A DNA stretch of 64,000 nucleotides from Variovorax beijingensis (lineage in GTDB: Bacteria > Pseudomonadota > Gammaproteobacteria > Burkholderiales > Burkholderiaceae_C): positions 186,001 to 250,000 of the forward strand of contig NZ_VIVL01000003.1 in the NCBI RefSeq assembly GCF_007828835.1. Reading direction: 5' to 3'. This document shows, in pieces, positions 47,532 to 57,083 of this stretch. Each line of letters opens with the position of its first letter. Position 1 is the stretch's first letter. The notes beneath the pieces were generated by a model that searched no databases, was not told the origin of the DNA, and saw only the letters and a program-made list of their open reading frames with translations. Both the position numbers and the translations under genes were made by a program.

Positions 47532-48251
47532 TTATCCGTGAATTTCGCCGCCCGGCTGGTGCGCGAGCCGCCAGGCGCGCGCCTCGCCGAAGTGGCCGCA
47601 GCCGATGAACGGAACGGGCGGGCGCAGCGCGGAAAGCGGCGACGGATGATTCGACATCAGCACCTTATGGCGGCCAATATCGATCAACGCACGCTTACTT
47701 TGGGCATGCGAGCCCCAGAGCATAAAAACAACAGGTTTCTCGCCATCCGATACATGGCGGATGACCGCATCGGTCAGCACCTCCCAGCCGCGGCCGGAAT
47801 GGCTGGCCGGCTGCCCTTCCTCGACCGTGAGGCAGGTGTTGAGCAGCAGCACGCCGTGGGTGGCCCATTTCACCAGGCTGCCACCGGGGTTCGGAAACTG
47901 CGGCGGTGGCGTTCCCAGGTCGCGCTGGAGCTCCTTGAAGATGTTGCGCAGCGACGGCGGCAGCGCCACGCCGGGCGCCACGGAGAACGCGAGCCCTTCG
48001 GCCTGGCCGCGCCCGTGGTACGGGTCCTGCCCCAGGATGACGACGCGCACGTCTTCGGGCGGTGTCAGCTCCAGGGCCCGCAGCGGCTGCGGCGGAAAGA
48101 TGACCGCGCCGGCATCGAGGCGCTCGCGCAGGAAGCTGCGCAGCTTCTGGCCCACGATGCCGGCAAAGAAGCCGTCCACCAGCGGTTGCCAGCCCGGCGC
48201 GACGGGCCAGTCGGCGGGATCGCTGCTCGCCAGCTGATCGGGCCGGTTCAT
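47532..48251 (-). CDS. ung: Uracil-DNA glycosylase
   Basis: 239 residues. It removes uracil from DNA to start base-excision repair. Family 1 motifs are intact: catalytic [17 protein letters not shown] and the C-terminal loop HPSPLSA. The ATG overlaps the trpC stop (ATGA), making ung the last, translationally coupled gene of the trp transcript. This is an unusual partner, though a short overlap may simply reflect gene packing. Confidence 0.97.
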   Translation of the reverse strand: MNRPDQLASSDPADWPVAPGWQPLVDGFFAGIVGQKLRSFLRERLDAGAVIFPPQPLRALELTPPEDVRVVILGQDPYHGRGQAEGLAFSVAPGVALPPSLRNIFKELQRDLGTPPPQFPNPGGSLVKWATHGVLLLNTCLTVEEGQPASHSGRGWEVLTDAVIRHVSDGEKPVVFMLWGSHAQSKRALIDIGRHKVLMSNHPSPLSALRPPVPFIGCGHFGEARAWRLAHQPGGEIHG

Positions 48252-49048
48252 TTGAACAATGCGGCGAGCGCCTCGCCGGGTTCCTTGGCGCGCATGAAGG
48301 CCTCGCCGACCAGGAAGGCGTGAACGCCGGCCGCACGCAAGGTTGCGACGTCCTCGCGCGTGGCGATGCCTGATTCGGTGACGGCCAGCCGGTCGGCCGG
48401 CAGCCTGGGCAGCAGGTCGATGGTGGCCTGGATCGAGACCTCGAAGTTGCGTAGGTTGCGGTTGTTCACGCCGATGAGCGGCGTCTTGAGCTTGAGCGCG
48501 CGCTCGAGTTCGCCCGCATCGTGCACTTCGACCAGCACCGCCATGCCGAGCCCGCGCGCGATGGCTTCGTAGTCCTTCATCTGCGCGTCGTCGAGGCAGG
48601 CGGCGATCAACAGCACGGCGTCGGCGCCCATCGCGCGCGATTCGTACACCTGGTAGGCGTCGACGATGAAGTCCTTGCGCAGCACGGGCAGGTCGCACGA
48701 GGCACGGGCCTGCTTGAGGTAGTCGACGCCGCCCTGGAAGAACTGCCTGTCGGTCAGCACCGAAAGGCAGGCCGCACTGACCTGGCCGTCACCCTCGGCA
48801 TAGCTCTGCGCGATGTCGGCGGGAATGAAGTCTTCGCGCAGCACGCCCTTGCTCGGGCTGGCCTTCTTGACCTCGGCGATCACCGCGGCATGGCCGGCGG
48901 CGATCTTGGCGCGCAGCGCGCCCTCGAAATCGCGCGTCAGCACGCGGCTTTCGGCGTCGAAGCGCACGGCTTCGAGCGGGCTTTTCTTCTGCGCTGCAGC
49001 AATTTCCTGCCGCTTGACGGCAATGATCTTGTCGAGGATGTCGGACAT
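48248..49048 (-). CDS. trpC: Indole-3-glycerol phosphate synthase
   Basis: 266 residues. It converts CdRP to indole-3-glycerol phosphate. TIM-barrel motifs: [17 protein letters not shown] (catalytic Lys), [20 protein letters not shown] (catalytic Lys) and [25 protein letters not shown] is the phosphate site. I chose ATG at 49048 for its match to family N-termini; a GTG overlapping the trpD stop (49081) would add 11 residues. Confidence 0.97.
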   Translation of the reverse strand: MSDILDKIIAVKRQEIAAAQKKSPLEAVRFDAESRVLTRDFEGALRAKIAAGHAAVIAEVKKASPSKGVLREDFIPADIAQSYAEGDGQVSAACLSVLTDRQFFQGGVDYLKQARASCDLPVLRKDFIVDAYQVYESRAMGADAVLLIAACLDDAQMKDYEAIARGLGMAVLVEVHDAGELERALKLKTPLIGVNNRNLRNFEVSIQATIDLLPRLPADRLAVTESGIATREDVATLRAAGVHAFLVGEAFMRAKEPGEALAALFK

Positions 49049-49077
49049 TTTTCTGCGTTCCTGGCTGTTTTCCTGCT

Positions 49078-50103
49078 TCACGCGGCGACCGTGGAGGCCT
49101 TGACCAGTTCGGTCAGCTTGGCGCGCGCCGCGCCCGATGCCACGGCCTCGCGCGCACGCTCGATGCCCGCGGCCATCGAATCGGCCACGTTGGCGGCGTA
49201 CAGGGCCGCACCGGCGTTGAGCAGCACGATGTCAAGTGCCGGGCCGGCCTGATTGTCGAGCACGCCGAGCAGCATGGCCTTCGACTGCTCGGGCGTTTCC
49301 ACGCGCAGCGCGCGGTTGCTCGACATCGCAAAGCCGAAATCCTCGGGGTGCAGTTCGTATTCGCGGATCTCGCCGTCCTTGAGCTCGCCCACCATGGTGG
49401 CGGCGCCGAGCGAGATCTCGTCCATGCCGTCGCGGCCATACACCACCATCGCGTGCTCGGTGCCCAGGCGCTGCAATGCGCGCACCTGGATGCCCACGAG
49501 GTCGGGGTGGAACACGCCCATCAGGATGTTCGGCGCGCCCGCCGGATTGGTCAGCGGCCCGAGGATGTTGAAGATGGTCTTGATGCCGAGTTCCTTGCGC
49601 ACGGGAGCGACGTTCTTCATGGCCGGATGGTGGTTGGGCGCGAACATGAAGCCGATGCCCACCTGCTCGATGGAGCGCGCGATCTGCTCGGGCTGCAGGT
49701 TGATGTTGACCCCCAGCGACTCCAGCACGTCGGCGCTGCCCGACTTGCTCGACACGCTGCGCCCGCCGTGCTTGCTGACCTTGGCGCCTGCCGCGGCCGC
49801 GACGAACATCGAGCAGGTAGAGATGTTGAAGGTGTGCGAGCCGTCGCCGCCGGTGCCGACGATGTCGACCAGGTGCGTGGTGTCCTTCACGGGCACCTTG
49901 GTCGACACCTCGCGCATCACCTGCGCGGCCGCGGTGATCTCGCCGATGGTTTCCTTCTTGACGCGCAGGCCGGTGATCAGCGCCGCCATCATCACGGGCG
50001 AGCATTCGCCGCTCATGATGAGGCGCACGATGTGCAGCATCTCGTCGTGGAACACCTCGCGGTGCTCGATGGTGCGCTGGAGCGCTTCCTGGGGGGTGAT
50101 CAT
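49078..50103 (-). CDS. trpD: Anthranilate phosphoribosyltransferase
   Basis: 341 residues. It transfers phosphoribosyl from PRPP to anthranilate. The PRPP/Mg loop [38 protein letters not shown] and [17 protein letters not shown] are diagnostic. It sits after a LysE-type exporter gene (20-base gap) and before trpC. Confidence 0.98.
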   Translation of the reverse strand: MITPQEALQRTIEHREVFHDEMLHIVRLIMSGECSPVMMAALITGLRVKKETIGEITAAAQVMREVSTKVPVKDTTHLVDIVGTGGDGSHTFNISTCSMFVAAAAGAKVSKHGGRSVSSKSGSADVLESLGVNINLQPEQIARSIEQVGIGFMFAPNHHPAMKNVAPVRKELGIKTIFNILGPLTNPAGAPNILMGVFHPDLVGIQVRALQRLGTEHAMVVYGRDGMDEISLGAATMVGELKDGEIREYELHPEDFGFAMSSNRALRVETPEQSKAMLLGVLDNQAGPALDIVLLNAGAALYAANVADSMAAGIERAREAVASGAARAKLTELVKASTVAA

Positions 50104-50123
50104 GGGGAGTCTCCTCGGGGTTT

Positions 50124-50783
50124 TCAGGGGCCGGTGCGTCCGGCCGGCGCGTCCGTGAATGCAAGCTTGAGGCCGAAGCCGATGAACAGCACGCCGGCTG
50201 CGCGGTCGAGCCAGTGCATGCCCTTCTGCACGGCGCTCCTGCGCGCCATCCAGCCGGCGAACGCGGCCCATCCGACGATGACGGGGATGGAATTGAGGTT
50301 GAACAGCACGCCCAGCAGCACGAAGTACAGGCCCTTGCTGTCGGCGTCCGGCGCGATGAACTGCGGCACAAAGGCCAGGAAGAACAAGGCGACCTTGGGG
50401 TTCAGCACGTTGGTCCAGAAGCCGCCCAGGAAGATCTCCCTGAGCCCGCGCTCGCCCGATGCGGCCGCCGCCTGCTGCAGATCGGCCGGCGCCTTGGCGC
50501 GCGAGAACACCATGCGCACGCCCAGGTACAGCAGGTAGGCCGCGCCGACGTACTTGAGCACCGCGAAGGCCGCCGCCGAGGTGGCCAGCAGCGTGCCGAC
50601 GCCGACCGCCGCCGCGAAGATGTGGACGAAGCAGCCGGTCAGGATGCCGAAGCCGCCGACGATGCCCGCGCGCACGCCGGAGCGCAGCGAGTTGGCGACG
50701 ATGTAGAGCACATCGGGCCCCGGCGTCAGGTTCAGCAGCCAGCCGGCGGCGATGAAGGCGAGCAGATGCGGAAGATCGGGCAT
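50124..50783 (-). CDS. LysE/RhtB-family amino-acid exporter
   Basis: 219 residues with about six membrane helices. The family segment [23 protein letters not shown] and the mid-protein [16 protein letters not shown] are typical of RhtB/LeuE-type proteins. It exports amino acids or metabolites. Position inside the trp operon, between a threonine-aldolase-like gene and trpD, suggests export of an aromatic or hydroxy amino acid under tryptophan control. The substrate is not predictable from sequence. Confidence 0.9.
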   Translation of the reverse strand: MPDLPHLLAFIAAGWLLNLTPGPDVLYIVANSLRSGVRAGIVGGFGILTGCFVHIFAAAVGVGTLLATSAAAFAVLKYVGAAYLLYLGVRMVFSRAKAPADLQQAAAASGERGLREIFLGGFWTNVLNPKVALFFLAFVPQFIAPDADSKGLYFVLLGVLFNLNSIPVIVGWAAFAGWMARRSAVQKGMHWLDRAAGVLFIGFGLKLAFTDAPAGRTGP

Positions 50784-50801
50784 CGCACAGCTCCTTGAGG
50801 T

Positions 50802-51860
50802 TCAGGCGTTGAAGAAACCGCGGATCGCCGCCACGGCGCGGTCCACGCCGGCCGCATCGACATCGAGGTGCGTCACGAAGCGCAGCCGATAGAGCCCGGT
50901 GGCAAGGATGCCCTGCCCGTTGAGGCTCGCGAGCAGTTCGGCCGAACGCGCCTGCGCCGCGCCCGTGAGGTCGACGAACACGATGTTCGTGTGCGGCGTC
51001 TCGACCTTCAGTCCCTCGATGCCTTCGAGCCCCTCGGCCAGGCGCCGGGCGAGTGCATGGTCGTCGGCGAGCCGATCGATGTGGTGATCGAGCGCATGCG
51101 AAGCCGCCGCGGCGAGCAGGCCCGCCTGGCGCATGCCGCCGCCCGCCATCTTGCGGATGCGGTGCGCCCGCGCGATGAATTCGCGCGAACCGGCCAGCGC
51201 CGAGCCGATGGGCGCGCCCAGGCCCTTGCTGAAGCAGACCGACACGCTGTCGAAGCACTGCGCAATGCGGCGGGCTTCGGCGCGGATGTCGCTGCGCTTG
51301 TTCTGTGCGGCCTGCGCGGTCGCGGCATTGAAGAGCCGCGCGCCATCGAGGTGCCGCTGCAGTCCCTTGCCCTTCGCCAGATCGGTCGCAGCCTGCACGT
51401 ACTCGAACGGCAGCAGCTTGCCGCCCAGCGTGTTCTCCAGCGCCAGCAGCCGCGTGCGCGCGAAGTGCGCGTCGTCGGGCTTGATGGCGGCTTCGATCTG
51501 CGCGAGCGGCAGCGTGCCGTCGGGTGCATGGTCGAGCGGCTGCGGCTGCACGCTGCCGAACACCGCGGCGCCGCCGCCTTCCCAGCGGTAGCAGTGCGCC
51601 TGCTGGCCCACGATGTACTCGTCGCCGCGGCCGCAGTGCGAAAGGATCGCGCACAGGTTGCTCTGCGTGCCCGTGGGCACGAACAGCGCCGCCTCGAAGC
51701 CCAGCAGCGCGGCGATCTTCTCCTGCAGCGCGTTGACGCTCGGGTCAGTGCCGAAGACGTCGTCGCCGAGCGGCGCCGCCATCATGGCCTCGCGCATCGC
51801 CGGGGTGGGTTGCGTGACGGTGTCGCTGCGCAGGTCGACGAGGCAGGAGCGGTCTGTCAT
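50802..51860 (-). CDS. ltaE: Low-specificity L-threonine aldolase
   Basis: 352 residues, fold-type I PLP enzyme. It cleaves L-threonine, allo-threonine and related beta-hydroxy amino acids such as phenylserine to glycine plus an aldehyde. [43 protein letters not shown] and the PLP-lysine [16 protein letters not shown] are diagnostic. It is located 6 bases after trpG and 18 bases before the exporter gene, firmly within the trp transcript. Confidence 0.93.
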   Translation of the reverse strand: MTDRSCLVDLRSDTVTQPTPAMREAMMAAPLGDDVFGTDPSVNALQEKIAALLGFEAALFVPTGTQSNLCAILSHCGRGDEYIVGQQAHCYRWEGGGAAVFGSVQPQPLDHAPDGTLPLAQIEAAIKPDDAHFARTRLLALENTLGGKLLPFEYVQAATDLAKGKGLQRHLDGARLFNAATAQAAQNKRSDIRAEARRIAQCFDSVSVCFSKGLGAPIGSALAGSREFIARAHRIRKMAGGGMRQAGLLAAAASHALDHHIDRLADDHALARRLAEGLEGIEGLKVETPHTNIVFVDLTGAAQARSAELLASLNGQGILATGLYRLRFVTHLDVDAAGVDRAVAAIRGFFNA

Positions 51861-51866
51861 GGCGGG

Positions 51867-52451
51867 TCAGTCCAGGAAGTTCTTGAGCATGGCGTGGCCA
51901 TGCTCGGTGAGGATCGACTCGGGGTGGAACTGCACGCCCTCGATGCGCACGTCATGCGCAAAGCCGGTGTGCCGCACGCCCATGATCTCGCCGTCGTCGG
52001 TCCACGCGGTGATCGCCAACGCCTTCGGGCAGCTTTCGCGCTCGATGGAAAGCGAGTGATAGCGGTTGACGATGAACTTCTCGGGCAGCCCCGCGAACAC
52101 GCCTTCCTGCGTGGTCGTGATCTCGCTGGTCTTGCCGTGCATCAGCTGCTGCGCGCGCACGATCCTGCCGCCGAAGGCCGCGCCGATGGCCTGGTGGCCC
52201 AGGCAGACGCCGAGGATCGGCAGCTTGCCCGCGAACTCCGTGATGGCCGCCACCGAAACGCCCGCTTCCGCCGGCGAGCAAGGCCCCGGCGACACCACGA
52301 GCCGCGTGACGCCCGAGGCGATCAGCTCGCCGATCTGCGCCACCGTGATCTCGTCGTTGCGGTGCACCTGCACATCCGCACCCAGCTCGCCCAGGTACTG
52401 GACGATGTTGTAGGTGAAGGAATCGTAGTTGTCGATCATCAGCAGTTTCAT
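51867..52451 (-). CDS. trpG: Anthranilate synthase component II (glutamine amidotransferase)
   Basis: 194 residues. It supplies ammonia to TrpE. Class I triad: Cys in [12 protein letters not shown], His/Glu in [14 protein letters not shown]. Oxyanion loop [11 protein letters not shown]. It may also serve 4-amino-4-deoxychorismate synthesis. Its ATG overlaps the stop of the GxxExxY gene (ATGA). Confidence 0.97.
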   Translation of the reverse strand: MKLLMIDNYDSFTYNIVQYLGELGADVQVHRNDEITVAQIGELIASGVTRLVVSPGPCSPAEAGVSVAAITEFAGKLPILGVCLGHQAIGAAFGGRIVRAQQLMHGKTSEITTTQEGVFAGLPEKFIVNRYHSLSIERESCPKALAITAWTDDGEIMGVRHTGFAHDVRIEGVQFHPESILTEHGHAMLKNFLD

Positions 52452-52840
52452 GGCTTGCTCACAATCCGGTGCACACCCTTGACGACGGGGAACACGTTGA
52501 AGTTGATCAGAAGGCCCAGCTTGAGGCCCGAGAGGCGCAGCGCGGCGAGCACCTGCGCGCGGTGCAGGTCGGTCAGCACGTCGACCGCCTTGAGCTCGAC
52601 GATGACCGACTGCTCGACCACGAAGCCCGCGCGGTACACCTCGCCGAGCGAGCGGCCCTTGTAGCTGGCCGAGAGTGCCACGCCCTGCGCGAAGCCGATC
52701 TCGCGCTCGGCGAGTTCGATGGCCAGCGCGGCGGCGTAGGCCTCTTCGCCCAGCCCCGTGCCGAGCACGCGCTGCACTTCGACGGCGGCGCCGATGATCT
52801 CGTGCGAGAAGTCGTTCTGGATGTCGGGTACGTTGCTCAT
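52448..52840 (-). CDS. GxxExxY (PDDEXK_3-like) protein embedded in the trp operon
   Basis: 130 residues. The GxxExxY signature appears as GLGEEAY. The following strands show [21 protein letters not shown], in which the ExK of a PD-(D/E)XK fold is kept (ELK) but the usual preceding Asp (xDFxVE) is Gly. Nuclease activity is therefore doubtful. The family function is unknown. It overlaps trpE at its start and trpG at its stop, both as ATGA, so it is translated as an integral part of the operon. Confidence 0.92.
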   Translation of the reverse strand: MSNVPDIQNDFSHEIIGAAVEVQRVLGTGLGEEAYAAALAIELAEREIGFAQGVALSASYKGRSLGEVYRAGFVVEQSVIVELKAVDVLTDLHRAQVLAALRLSGLKLGLLINFNVFPVVKGVHRIVSKP

Positions 52841-54339
52841 TCCAGCCCCTCCTCGACCAGTTCGGCCGCCCGCAGCAGTGCGCGCGCCTTGGCCTCGGTT
52901 TCTTTCCACTCCAGCTCGGGCACCGAATCGGCGACCACGCCGGCCGCGGCCTGCACGTGCAGCATCTGGTCCTTCACGATGCCGGTGCGGATGGCGATGG
53001 CCACGTCCATGTCGCCGGCGTAGCTGATGTAGCCGCAGGCGCCGCCGTAGAGGCCGCGCTTGGTGGGCTCGAGCTGGTCGATGAGTTCCATCGCATGCAC
53101 CTTGGGCGCGCCGGTGAGCGTGCCGGCGGGGAAGGTGGCCTTGAGCACGTCGATGGCGGTCATGCCGTCCTTCAGCGTGCCTTCGACGTTGCTCACGATG
53201 TGCATCACATGGCTGTAGCGCTCCACCGCGAAGGCCTCGGTCACCTTGACGGTGCCGGTCTTGGCGATGCGGCCGATGTCGTTGCGCGCGAGGTCGATCA
53301 GCATCACGTGCTCGGCGCGCTCCTTGGGGTCGTTGATGAGTTCTTCCTCTGCCGCCTTGTCGAGTTCGAGCGAGGCGCCGCGCGGGCGTGTGCCGGCCAG
53401 CGGGCGGATGGTGATCTTCTGCTCGCCGTCGCCGGTGTTCTCCTGGCGCACCAGGATCTCGGGCGAAGCGCCCACCACGTGGAAATCGCCCAGGTGGTAG
53501 TAGTACATGTAGGGCGAGGGGTTGAGCGAACGCAGCGCGCGGTACAGCGACAGCGGCGACTCGGTGTAGCGCTTGCTGATGCGCTGGCCCACCTGCACCT
53601 GCATGAAGTCGCCGGCGGCGATCATGTCCTTGGCGCGCTCCACGGCCGCCAGGTAGTCGGCCTTGGCAAAGCTGCGCTCGGGCGGATGCGGCTGCGTGGG
53701 CTTCACGACGGGCGCGCTCACCGAATACTTGAGCTTTTCCTTCAGCTCGCGCAGGCGGCGCTTGCCCGCGGCGTAGGCCTCGGGCTGCTTCGGGTCGGCA
53801 TAGACGATCAGGTAGAGCTTGCCCGACAGGTTGTCGATGACCGCCAGTTCCTCGCACTGCAGCAGCAGGATGTCGGGGCAGCCCAGCGCATCGGGCGGGC
53901 AGCTTTTTTCGAGCTTGCGTTCGATGTGGCGCACGGTGTCGTAGCCGAAGTAGCCCGCGAGGCCGCCGCAGAAACGCGGCAGGCCGGGCCGCAGTGCCAC
54001 CTTGAAGCGCTTCTGGTATTCGGCAATGAAGTCCAGCGGATTGCCCGCGGCGGTCTCGACCACCTGGCCGTCGGTCACCACCTCGGTGGCGGCCTCGGCG
54101 CCGAAGCCGCTGGCGCGCAGCAGCGTGCGCGCCGGCAGTCCGATGAAGCTGTAGCGCCCGAAGCGCTCGCCGCCCACCACCGATTCGAGCAAAAAGCTGT
54201 GCTTGCCGCCGCCTTGCGAATGGGCGAGCTTGAGATAGAGGGAAAGAGGCGTTTCGAGGTCCGCAAAGGCCTCGGCCATCAGCGGAATGCGGTTGTAGCC
54301 CTGGGCGCTGAGGCTCTTGAATTCAAGTTCGGTGATCAC
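52837..54339 (-). CDS. trpE: Anthranilate synthase component I
   Basis: 500 residues. It makes anthranilate from chorismate with TrpG. The Trp feedback motif LLES and the catalytic region ([66 protein letters not shown]) are intact. I chose GTG at 54339, preceded by GGAG at 9 bases and matching the family N-terminus [20 protein letters not shown]; a TTG at 54354 would overlap that ribosome site. It is the first structural gene after the trpL-like leader. Confidence 0.97.
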   Translation of the reverse strand: MITELEFKSLSAQGYNRIPLMAEAFADLETPLSLYLKLAHSQGGGKHSFLLESVVGGERFGRYSFIGLPARTLLRASGFGAEAATEVVTDGQVVETAAGNPLDFIAEYQKRFKVALRPGLPRFCGGLAGYFGYDTVRHIERKLEKSCPPDALGCPDILLLQCEELAVIDNLSGKLYLIVYADPKQPEAYAAGKRRLRELKEKLKYSVSAPVVKPTQPHPPERSFAKADYLAAVERAKDMIAAGDFMQVQVGQRISKRYTESPLSLYRALRSLNPSPYMYYYHLGDFHVVGASPEILVRQENTGDGEQKITIRPLAGTRPRGASLELDKAAEEELINDPKERAEHVMLIDLARNDIGRIAKTGTVKVTEAFAVERYSHVMHIVSNVEGTLKDGMTAIDVLKATFPAGTLTGAPKVHAMELIDQLEPTKRGLYGGACGYISYAGDMDVAIAIRTGIVKDQMLHVQAAAGVVADSVPELEWKETEAKARALLRAAELVEEGLE

Positions 54340-54422
54340 GGATTCGTTCTCCAATTGCCTGCCGGCGCTTCTTGGCCGGCGGCAAGGTCATTCACTGGTG
54401 GCCCGGAGTCGAGAAAAGCGAT

Positions 54423-54454
54423 CCGGTGCCGCGGGCGCACGGCGTGCGCCGTGC
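54423..54454 (-). promoter_or_regulatory. Candidate trp attenuator: mutually exclusive hairpins
   Basis: GCACGGCG/CGCCGTGC (54437-54444 with 54447-54454) forms an 8-bp stem just after the leader stop. The distal arm CCGTGC can alternatively pair with GCACCGG (54423-54429), a 6-bp bulged stem followed on the minus strand by ATCGCTTTTC. This is the antiterminator/terminator choice expected in attenuation. The T-run is short and 5 bases away, so the terminator is weak by inspection. Confidence 0.5.
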
Positions 54455-54456
54455 AG

Positions 54457-54540
54457 TCAAACAGTCAGCGATGTATGGCGACGCCAGGGCCAGGCTCCCC
54501 GGCTGCCTTCACCTGTTTGAATGATGTGATGAACGAACAT
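54457..54540 (-). CDS. trpL: trp operon leader peptide
   Basis: 27-codon frame, ATG at 54540: it contains Trp-Pro-Trp at codons 17-19 and ends with TGA 118 bases before the trpE start. Two Trp codons in so short a peptide upstream of trpE, followed by alternative hairpins, is the hallmark of attenuation control. No Shine-Dalgarno precedes it. A TAAACT -10-like element (54550-54555) would start the transcript within a few bases of the ATG, as in the leaderless trpL of Sinorhizobium. The -35 candidate TTGCAC (54576-54581) has an over-long 20-base spacer. Confidence 0.65.
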   Translation of the reverse strand: MFVHHIIQTGEGSRGAWPWRRHTSLTV

Positions 54541-54634
54541 GGAGCGTGGAGTTTAGCCCACGAAAACGCCGCCGGGTGCAACCGCCGCCTTCAGGGTTCC
54601 CCCGAAGACCGCGAGTAAAACGAAAAGATACATT

Positions 54635-54648
54635 CGAACGATCGTTCG
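54635..54648. promoter_or_regulatory. 14-bp perfect palindrome (candidate TetR-type operator)
   Basis: CGAACGATCGTTCG is fully symmetric and sits 17 bases upstream of the GTG of the chalcone-isomerase-like gene, between it and the divergent trp promoter. The length and symmetry suit a TetR-family operator. No TetR gene is in the window. Confidence 0.5.
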
Positions 54649-54665
54649 CAAATCAAGGAAGCCAC

Positions 54666-55268
54666 GTGCCCGCTGCCCTTTCGCTCCCGACCCTGTCGTT
54701 CTCCCGCCTGGCCGTGCTGGCCTGCGCCTGGTTCGCGCTCGGCGCCTCGGCCGCGCAGGTCGATGTGGCCGGCGTCAAGCTGAACGACACCCTCGACCTG
54801 CGCGGCACGACCCTGCAGCTCAACGGCGCGGGGGTGCGCTACAAGGCGGTCTTCAAGGTGTACGCGGCGGGGCTGTACGTCGGCAAGAAGGTCTCCACGC
54901 CCGAGGAGGCGCTGGCCGCGCCCGGGCCCAAGCGCGTGGCCATCACCATGCTGCGCGACATCGATGCCGACGAGCTGGGCAGATTCTTCACCAAGGGCGT
55001 GGAAGAGAATTCGCCCAAGAGCGAAATGGTCAACCTCATTCCGGGGCTGCTGCGCATGGGCCAGATGTTCTCCGACCAGAAACAGCTCAAGGCCGGCGAC
55101 ACCTTCACCATCGACTGGCTGCCCGGCACGGGCACGCTGGTGACGGTGCGCGGCGTGCCGCAGCCCGATCCGGTGAAGGAGCCGGCATTCTTCAACGCGC
55201 TGCTGCGCATCTGGCTCGGGCCGGCGCCGGCCGACTGGAAGCTCAAGGACGCGCTGCTCGGCAAGTAG
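54666..55268 (+). CDS. Chalcone-isomerase-like periplasmic protein
   Basis: 200 residues. A signal peptide ends near GASA-AQ. The chalcone-isomerase-like fold is seen in GVKLNDTLDLRGTTLQLNGAGVRYKAVFKVYAAGLYV and IDADELGRFFTKGVEENSP. Bacterial members of this family are not flavonoid enzymes; some bind fatty acids or other lipids. The GTG at 54666 has AAGGAAG about 5 bases upstream. It is inserted on the opposite strand between gph and trpE, which are usually adjacent in related genomes. Confidence 0.88.
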   Translation: MPAALSLPTLSFSRLAVLACAWFALGASAAQVDVAGVKLNDTLDLRGTTLQLNGAGVRYKAVFKVYAAGLYVGKKVSTPEEALAAPGPKRVAITMLRDIDADELGRFFTKGVEENSPKSEMVNLIPGLLRMGQMFSDQKQLKAGDTFTIDWLPGTGTLVTVRGVPQPDPVKEPAFFNALLRIWLGPAPADWKLKDALLGK

Positions 55269-55279
55269 CCGCGGCGCCG

Positions 55280-55996
55280 TCAGGAAACGCTTCGGTCGAT
55301 GTCGGCGAGCGAGTCCACGAAGCCGTCGGCATCGACGCCGCGTACCGGTTCGCCGTGGTTGTAGCCGTAGGTGACCAGCACCACCGGGCAGCCCGCGGCG
55401 CGCGCGGCCTTGGCGTCGTTGCTGGAATCGCCGATCATCAGCGTGCGCGCGGGCGCGGTGCCCAGCGCTTCGCAGGTCTTCAGGAGGGGCAGCGGGTCGG
55501 GCTTCTTCGTTGCAAAGGCATCCCCGCCGAACGCGAAGTCGAAGAAGCCGTCGAGCCCCTTCGCCGCCAGCAGCGGCTTGGCGAACGAGGTCGGCTTGTT
55601 GGTGAGGCAGGCCAGGCGCAGGCCGCGCGAGCGCAGCGCCTTCAACCCTTCGACCACGCCCGGGTACACCGCCGAATGCTGTCCGTTGATGGCCAGGTAG
55701 TGGTGCTGATAACGCTCCCAGGCCCGGTCGAAGAGCGCCCGCGCGTCGGCCCTCTCGGACGCCGCGCCGGCGGACGGCATCGCATGCGCGAGTGCCGAAA
55801 GAATCAGATGCTCCGATCCCTTGCCCACCATCTTCTCGATGGCGGCCGGCGCCACCGGCGGCAGCGAAAGGTCGCCCAGCATGTGGTTGAGCGACACCGC
55901 AAAATCGCCGAGGGTGTCGACCATGGTGCCGTCGAGATCGACGATGGCGGCATCGAAGCGCGTGAGGTCGTGGTGAATGGAGGAGGTCAAGGGCAA
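55280..55996 (-). CDS. gph: Phosphoglycolate phosphatase-type HAD hydrolase
   Basis: 238 residues. HAD motifs: nucleophile DLDGTMVDT (DxDGT), LTNKP and Lys in KKPDPLPLL, and MIGDSSNDAKAARAAG. A helical cap lies at about 20-95. It salvages 2-phosphoglycolate from DNA repair or acts on similar phosphates. The N-terminus must use TTG at 55996 (or a nearby TTG): no in-frame ATG precedes the DxD motif. It converges with the chalcone-isomerase-like gene, 11 bases apart. Confidence 0.92.
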   Translation of the reverse strand: MPLTSSIHHDLTRFDAAIVDLDGTMVDTLGDFAVSLNHMLGDLSLPPVAPAAIEKMVGKGSEHLILSALAHAMPSAGAASERADARALFDRAWERYQHHYLAINGQHSAVYPGVVEGLKALRSRGLRLACLTNKPTSFAKPLLAAKGLDGFFDFAFGGDAFATKKPDPLPLLKTCEALGTAPARTLMIGDSSNDAKAARAAGCPVVLVTYGYNHGEPVRGVDADGFVDSLADIDRSVS

Positions 55997-56061
55997 GGCC
56001 GCCGGAGTTGCAGGACGCCGTCCATTTTGCCCCGTGCGGCCCCGCCGGGCGGCGCAGCCCC

Positions 56062-56547
56062 TTACTTGCTCTTGCTGCGCATCTCGTCGCGCAGCCGCTT
56101 GATCTGGTCGTGGTTGCGCTTGGCGCCATCGGCCTGCTGCTGGATCACGGCGCGCACGTCGGCCGGCAGGTCTTCCTTCAGCGCCTTGCGGTAGCGCGCC
56201 ACCGCGGCGTCTTCACCGCGCTCGCATTCCTCGAGCATGGAGAGCGCGCTGTTGGCGCCCACCGAGCCCTTCACGTGCACCCAGCCGCGGTGCATGGCAC
56301 CGGTCGCCGTGCCGCCCTTGTCGGGCGAGCCGCCGAAACGCTGGATGAGCTGGACCAGCTCTGCCGCGGCCTTGGCGCACTCGGCCGAGCGGCTCTGGAA
56401 GACCTGCTTGAGCTGCGGGGAATCCACCTCCTCGGCGCAGGCGCGGAAACCGTATTCGCCGTCGCGCGAGTTCTCCAGAAGATCGTTCAGCACCTTGACC
56501 ACGTCTTCGGTGGTGGCGGTGTCCGCGGTGTTCGTGTAATTGGCCAT
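56062..56547 (-). CDS. PA2169-type four-helix-bundle protein (DUF2383)
   Basis: 161 residues, ATG at 56547 with AAGGAGT at 6 bases. The sequence is helical with ferritin-like character: VVKVLNDLLENSRDGEYGFRACAEEV, FGGSPDKGGTATGAMHRGWVHVKG, EECERGEDAAVARYRKAL. Relatives are stress-associated proteins of unknown chemistry. No adjacent partner. Confident in the family, not in function. Confidence 0.88.
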   Translation of the reverse strand: MANYTNTADTATTEDVVKVLNDLLENSRDGEYGFRACAEEVDSPQLKQVFQSRSAECAKAAAELVQLIQRFGGSPDKGGTATGAMHRGWVHVKGSVGANSALSMLEECERGEDAAVARYRKALKEDLPADVRAVIQQQADGAKRNHDQIKRLRDEMRSKSK

Positions 56548-56838
56548 GTCTGACTCCTTCGTATGCCTCATCGATAGGGAGGCGGGTTGAAAATTGCCAG
56601 CAAAGGCGGTGCCGAAGGCAGCCTCATTGCGCTGGTCCCGGGAGAAATGGTGTTCGAGCGAACGAGGACCGGTGTCGGTTTGGCCTGACGTCCGCTGTAA
56701 GCGTTCTTCGGGGCACGCCCCGGCCTGCGAATCTCCGCAGGCCTGCGGCCGGCGCGGGAATGGTGTTCTTGCCTACACGTGCGAGCCAGGAGCGCGCGAG
56801 AAATGAGGCTTGCAGCTTTTCGAAGGATCTAAAGTCCC

Positions 56839-57066
56839 ATGACTTCCACCACGCAGATCGACGCCCGCATCGCGGGCGATGTGGCCTTTCGCGCCGGCGA
56901 CGGCCCGCAGTTGAAGATTCCGAAGGGCAACTGCCAGATCATGATGGCCGACGACAGCGTCGTGCTCACCTGGACCGACCAGGGCCAGTCGCTGACCGCG
57001 GCCATTCCCAAGCTCGAATTCGACCGCTACATCCAGGAAGGCGCGATCGTGCTGGGCCGGGGCTGA
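56839..57066 (+). CDS. Small hypothetical protein
   Basis: 75 residues. A beta-rich pattern (DVAFRAGDGPQLKIPKGNCQIMMADDSVVLTWTDQGQSLTAAIP) with no signal peptide. AAGGA lies about 12 bases upstream. I recognise no named domain. It is preceded by 291 bases with no other gene that I can support. Confidence 0.7.
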   Translation: MTSTTQIDARIAGDVAFRAGDGPQLKIPKGNCQIMMADDSVVLTWTDQGQSLTAAIPKLEFDRYIQEGAIVLGRG

Positions 57067-57083
57067 GGGGCCTGCCCGCGCGC

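Noticed and set aside
49049..49081. GTG at 49081 as the trpC start
   Set aside because: Possible because it overlaps the trpD stop, but the extra 11 residues are not family-like and ATG at 49048 follows an AGGAA at fair distance.
54340..54354. TTG at 54354 as start of trpE
   Set aside because: It forms part of the TTGGAG ribosome site, and the GTG at 54339 gives the family N-terminus.
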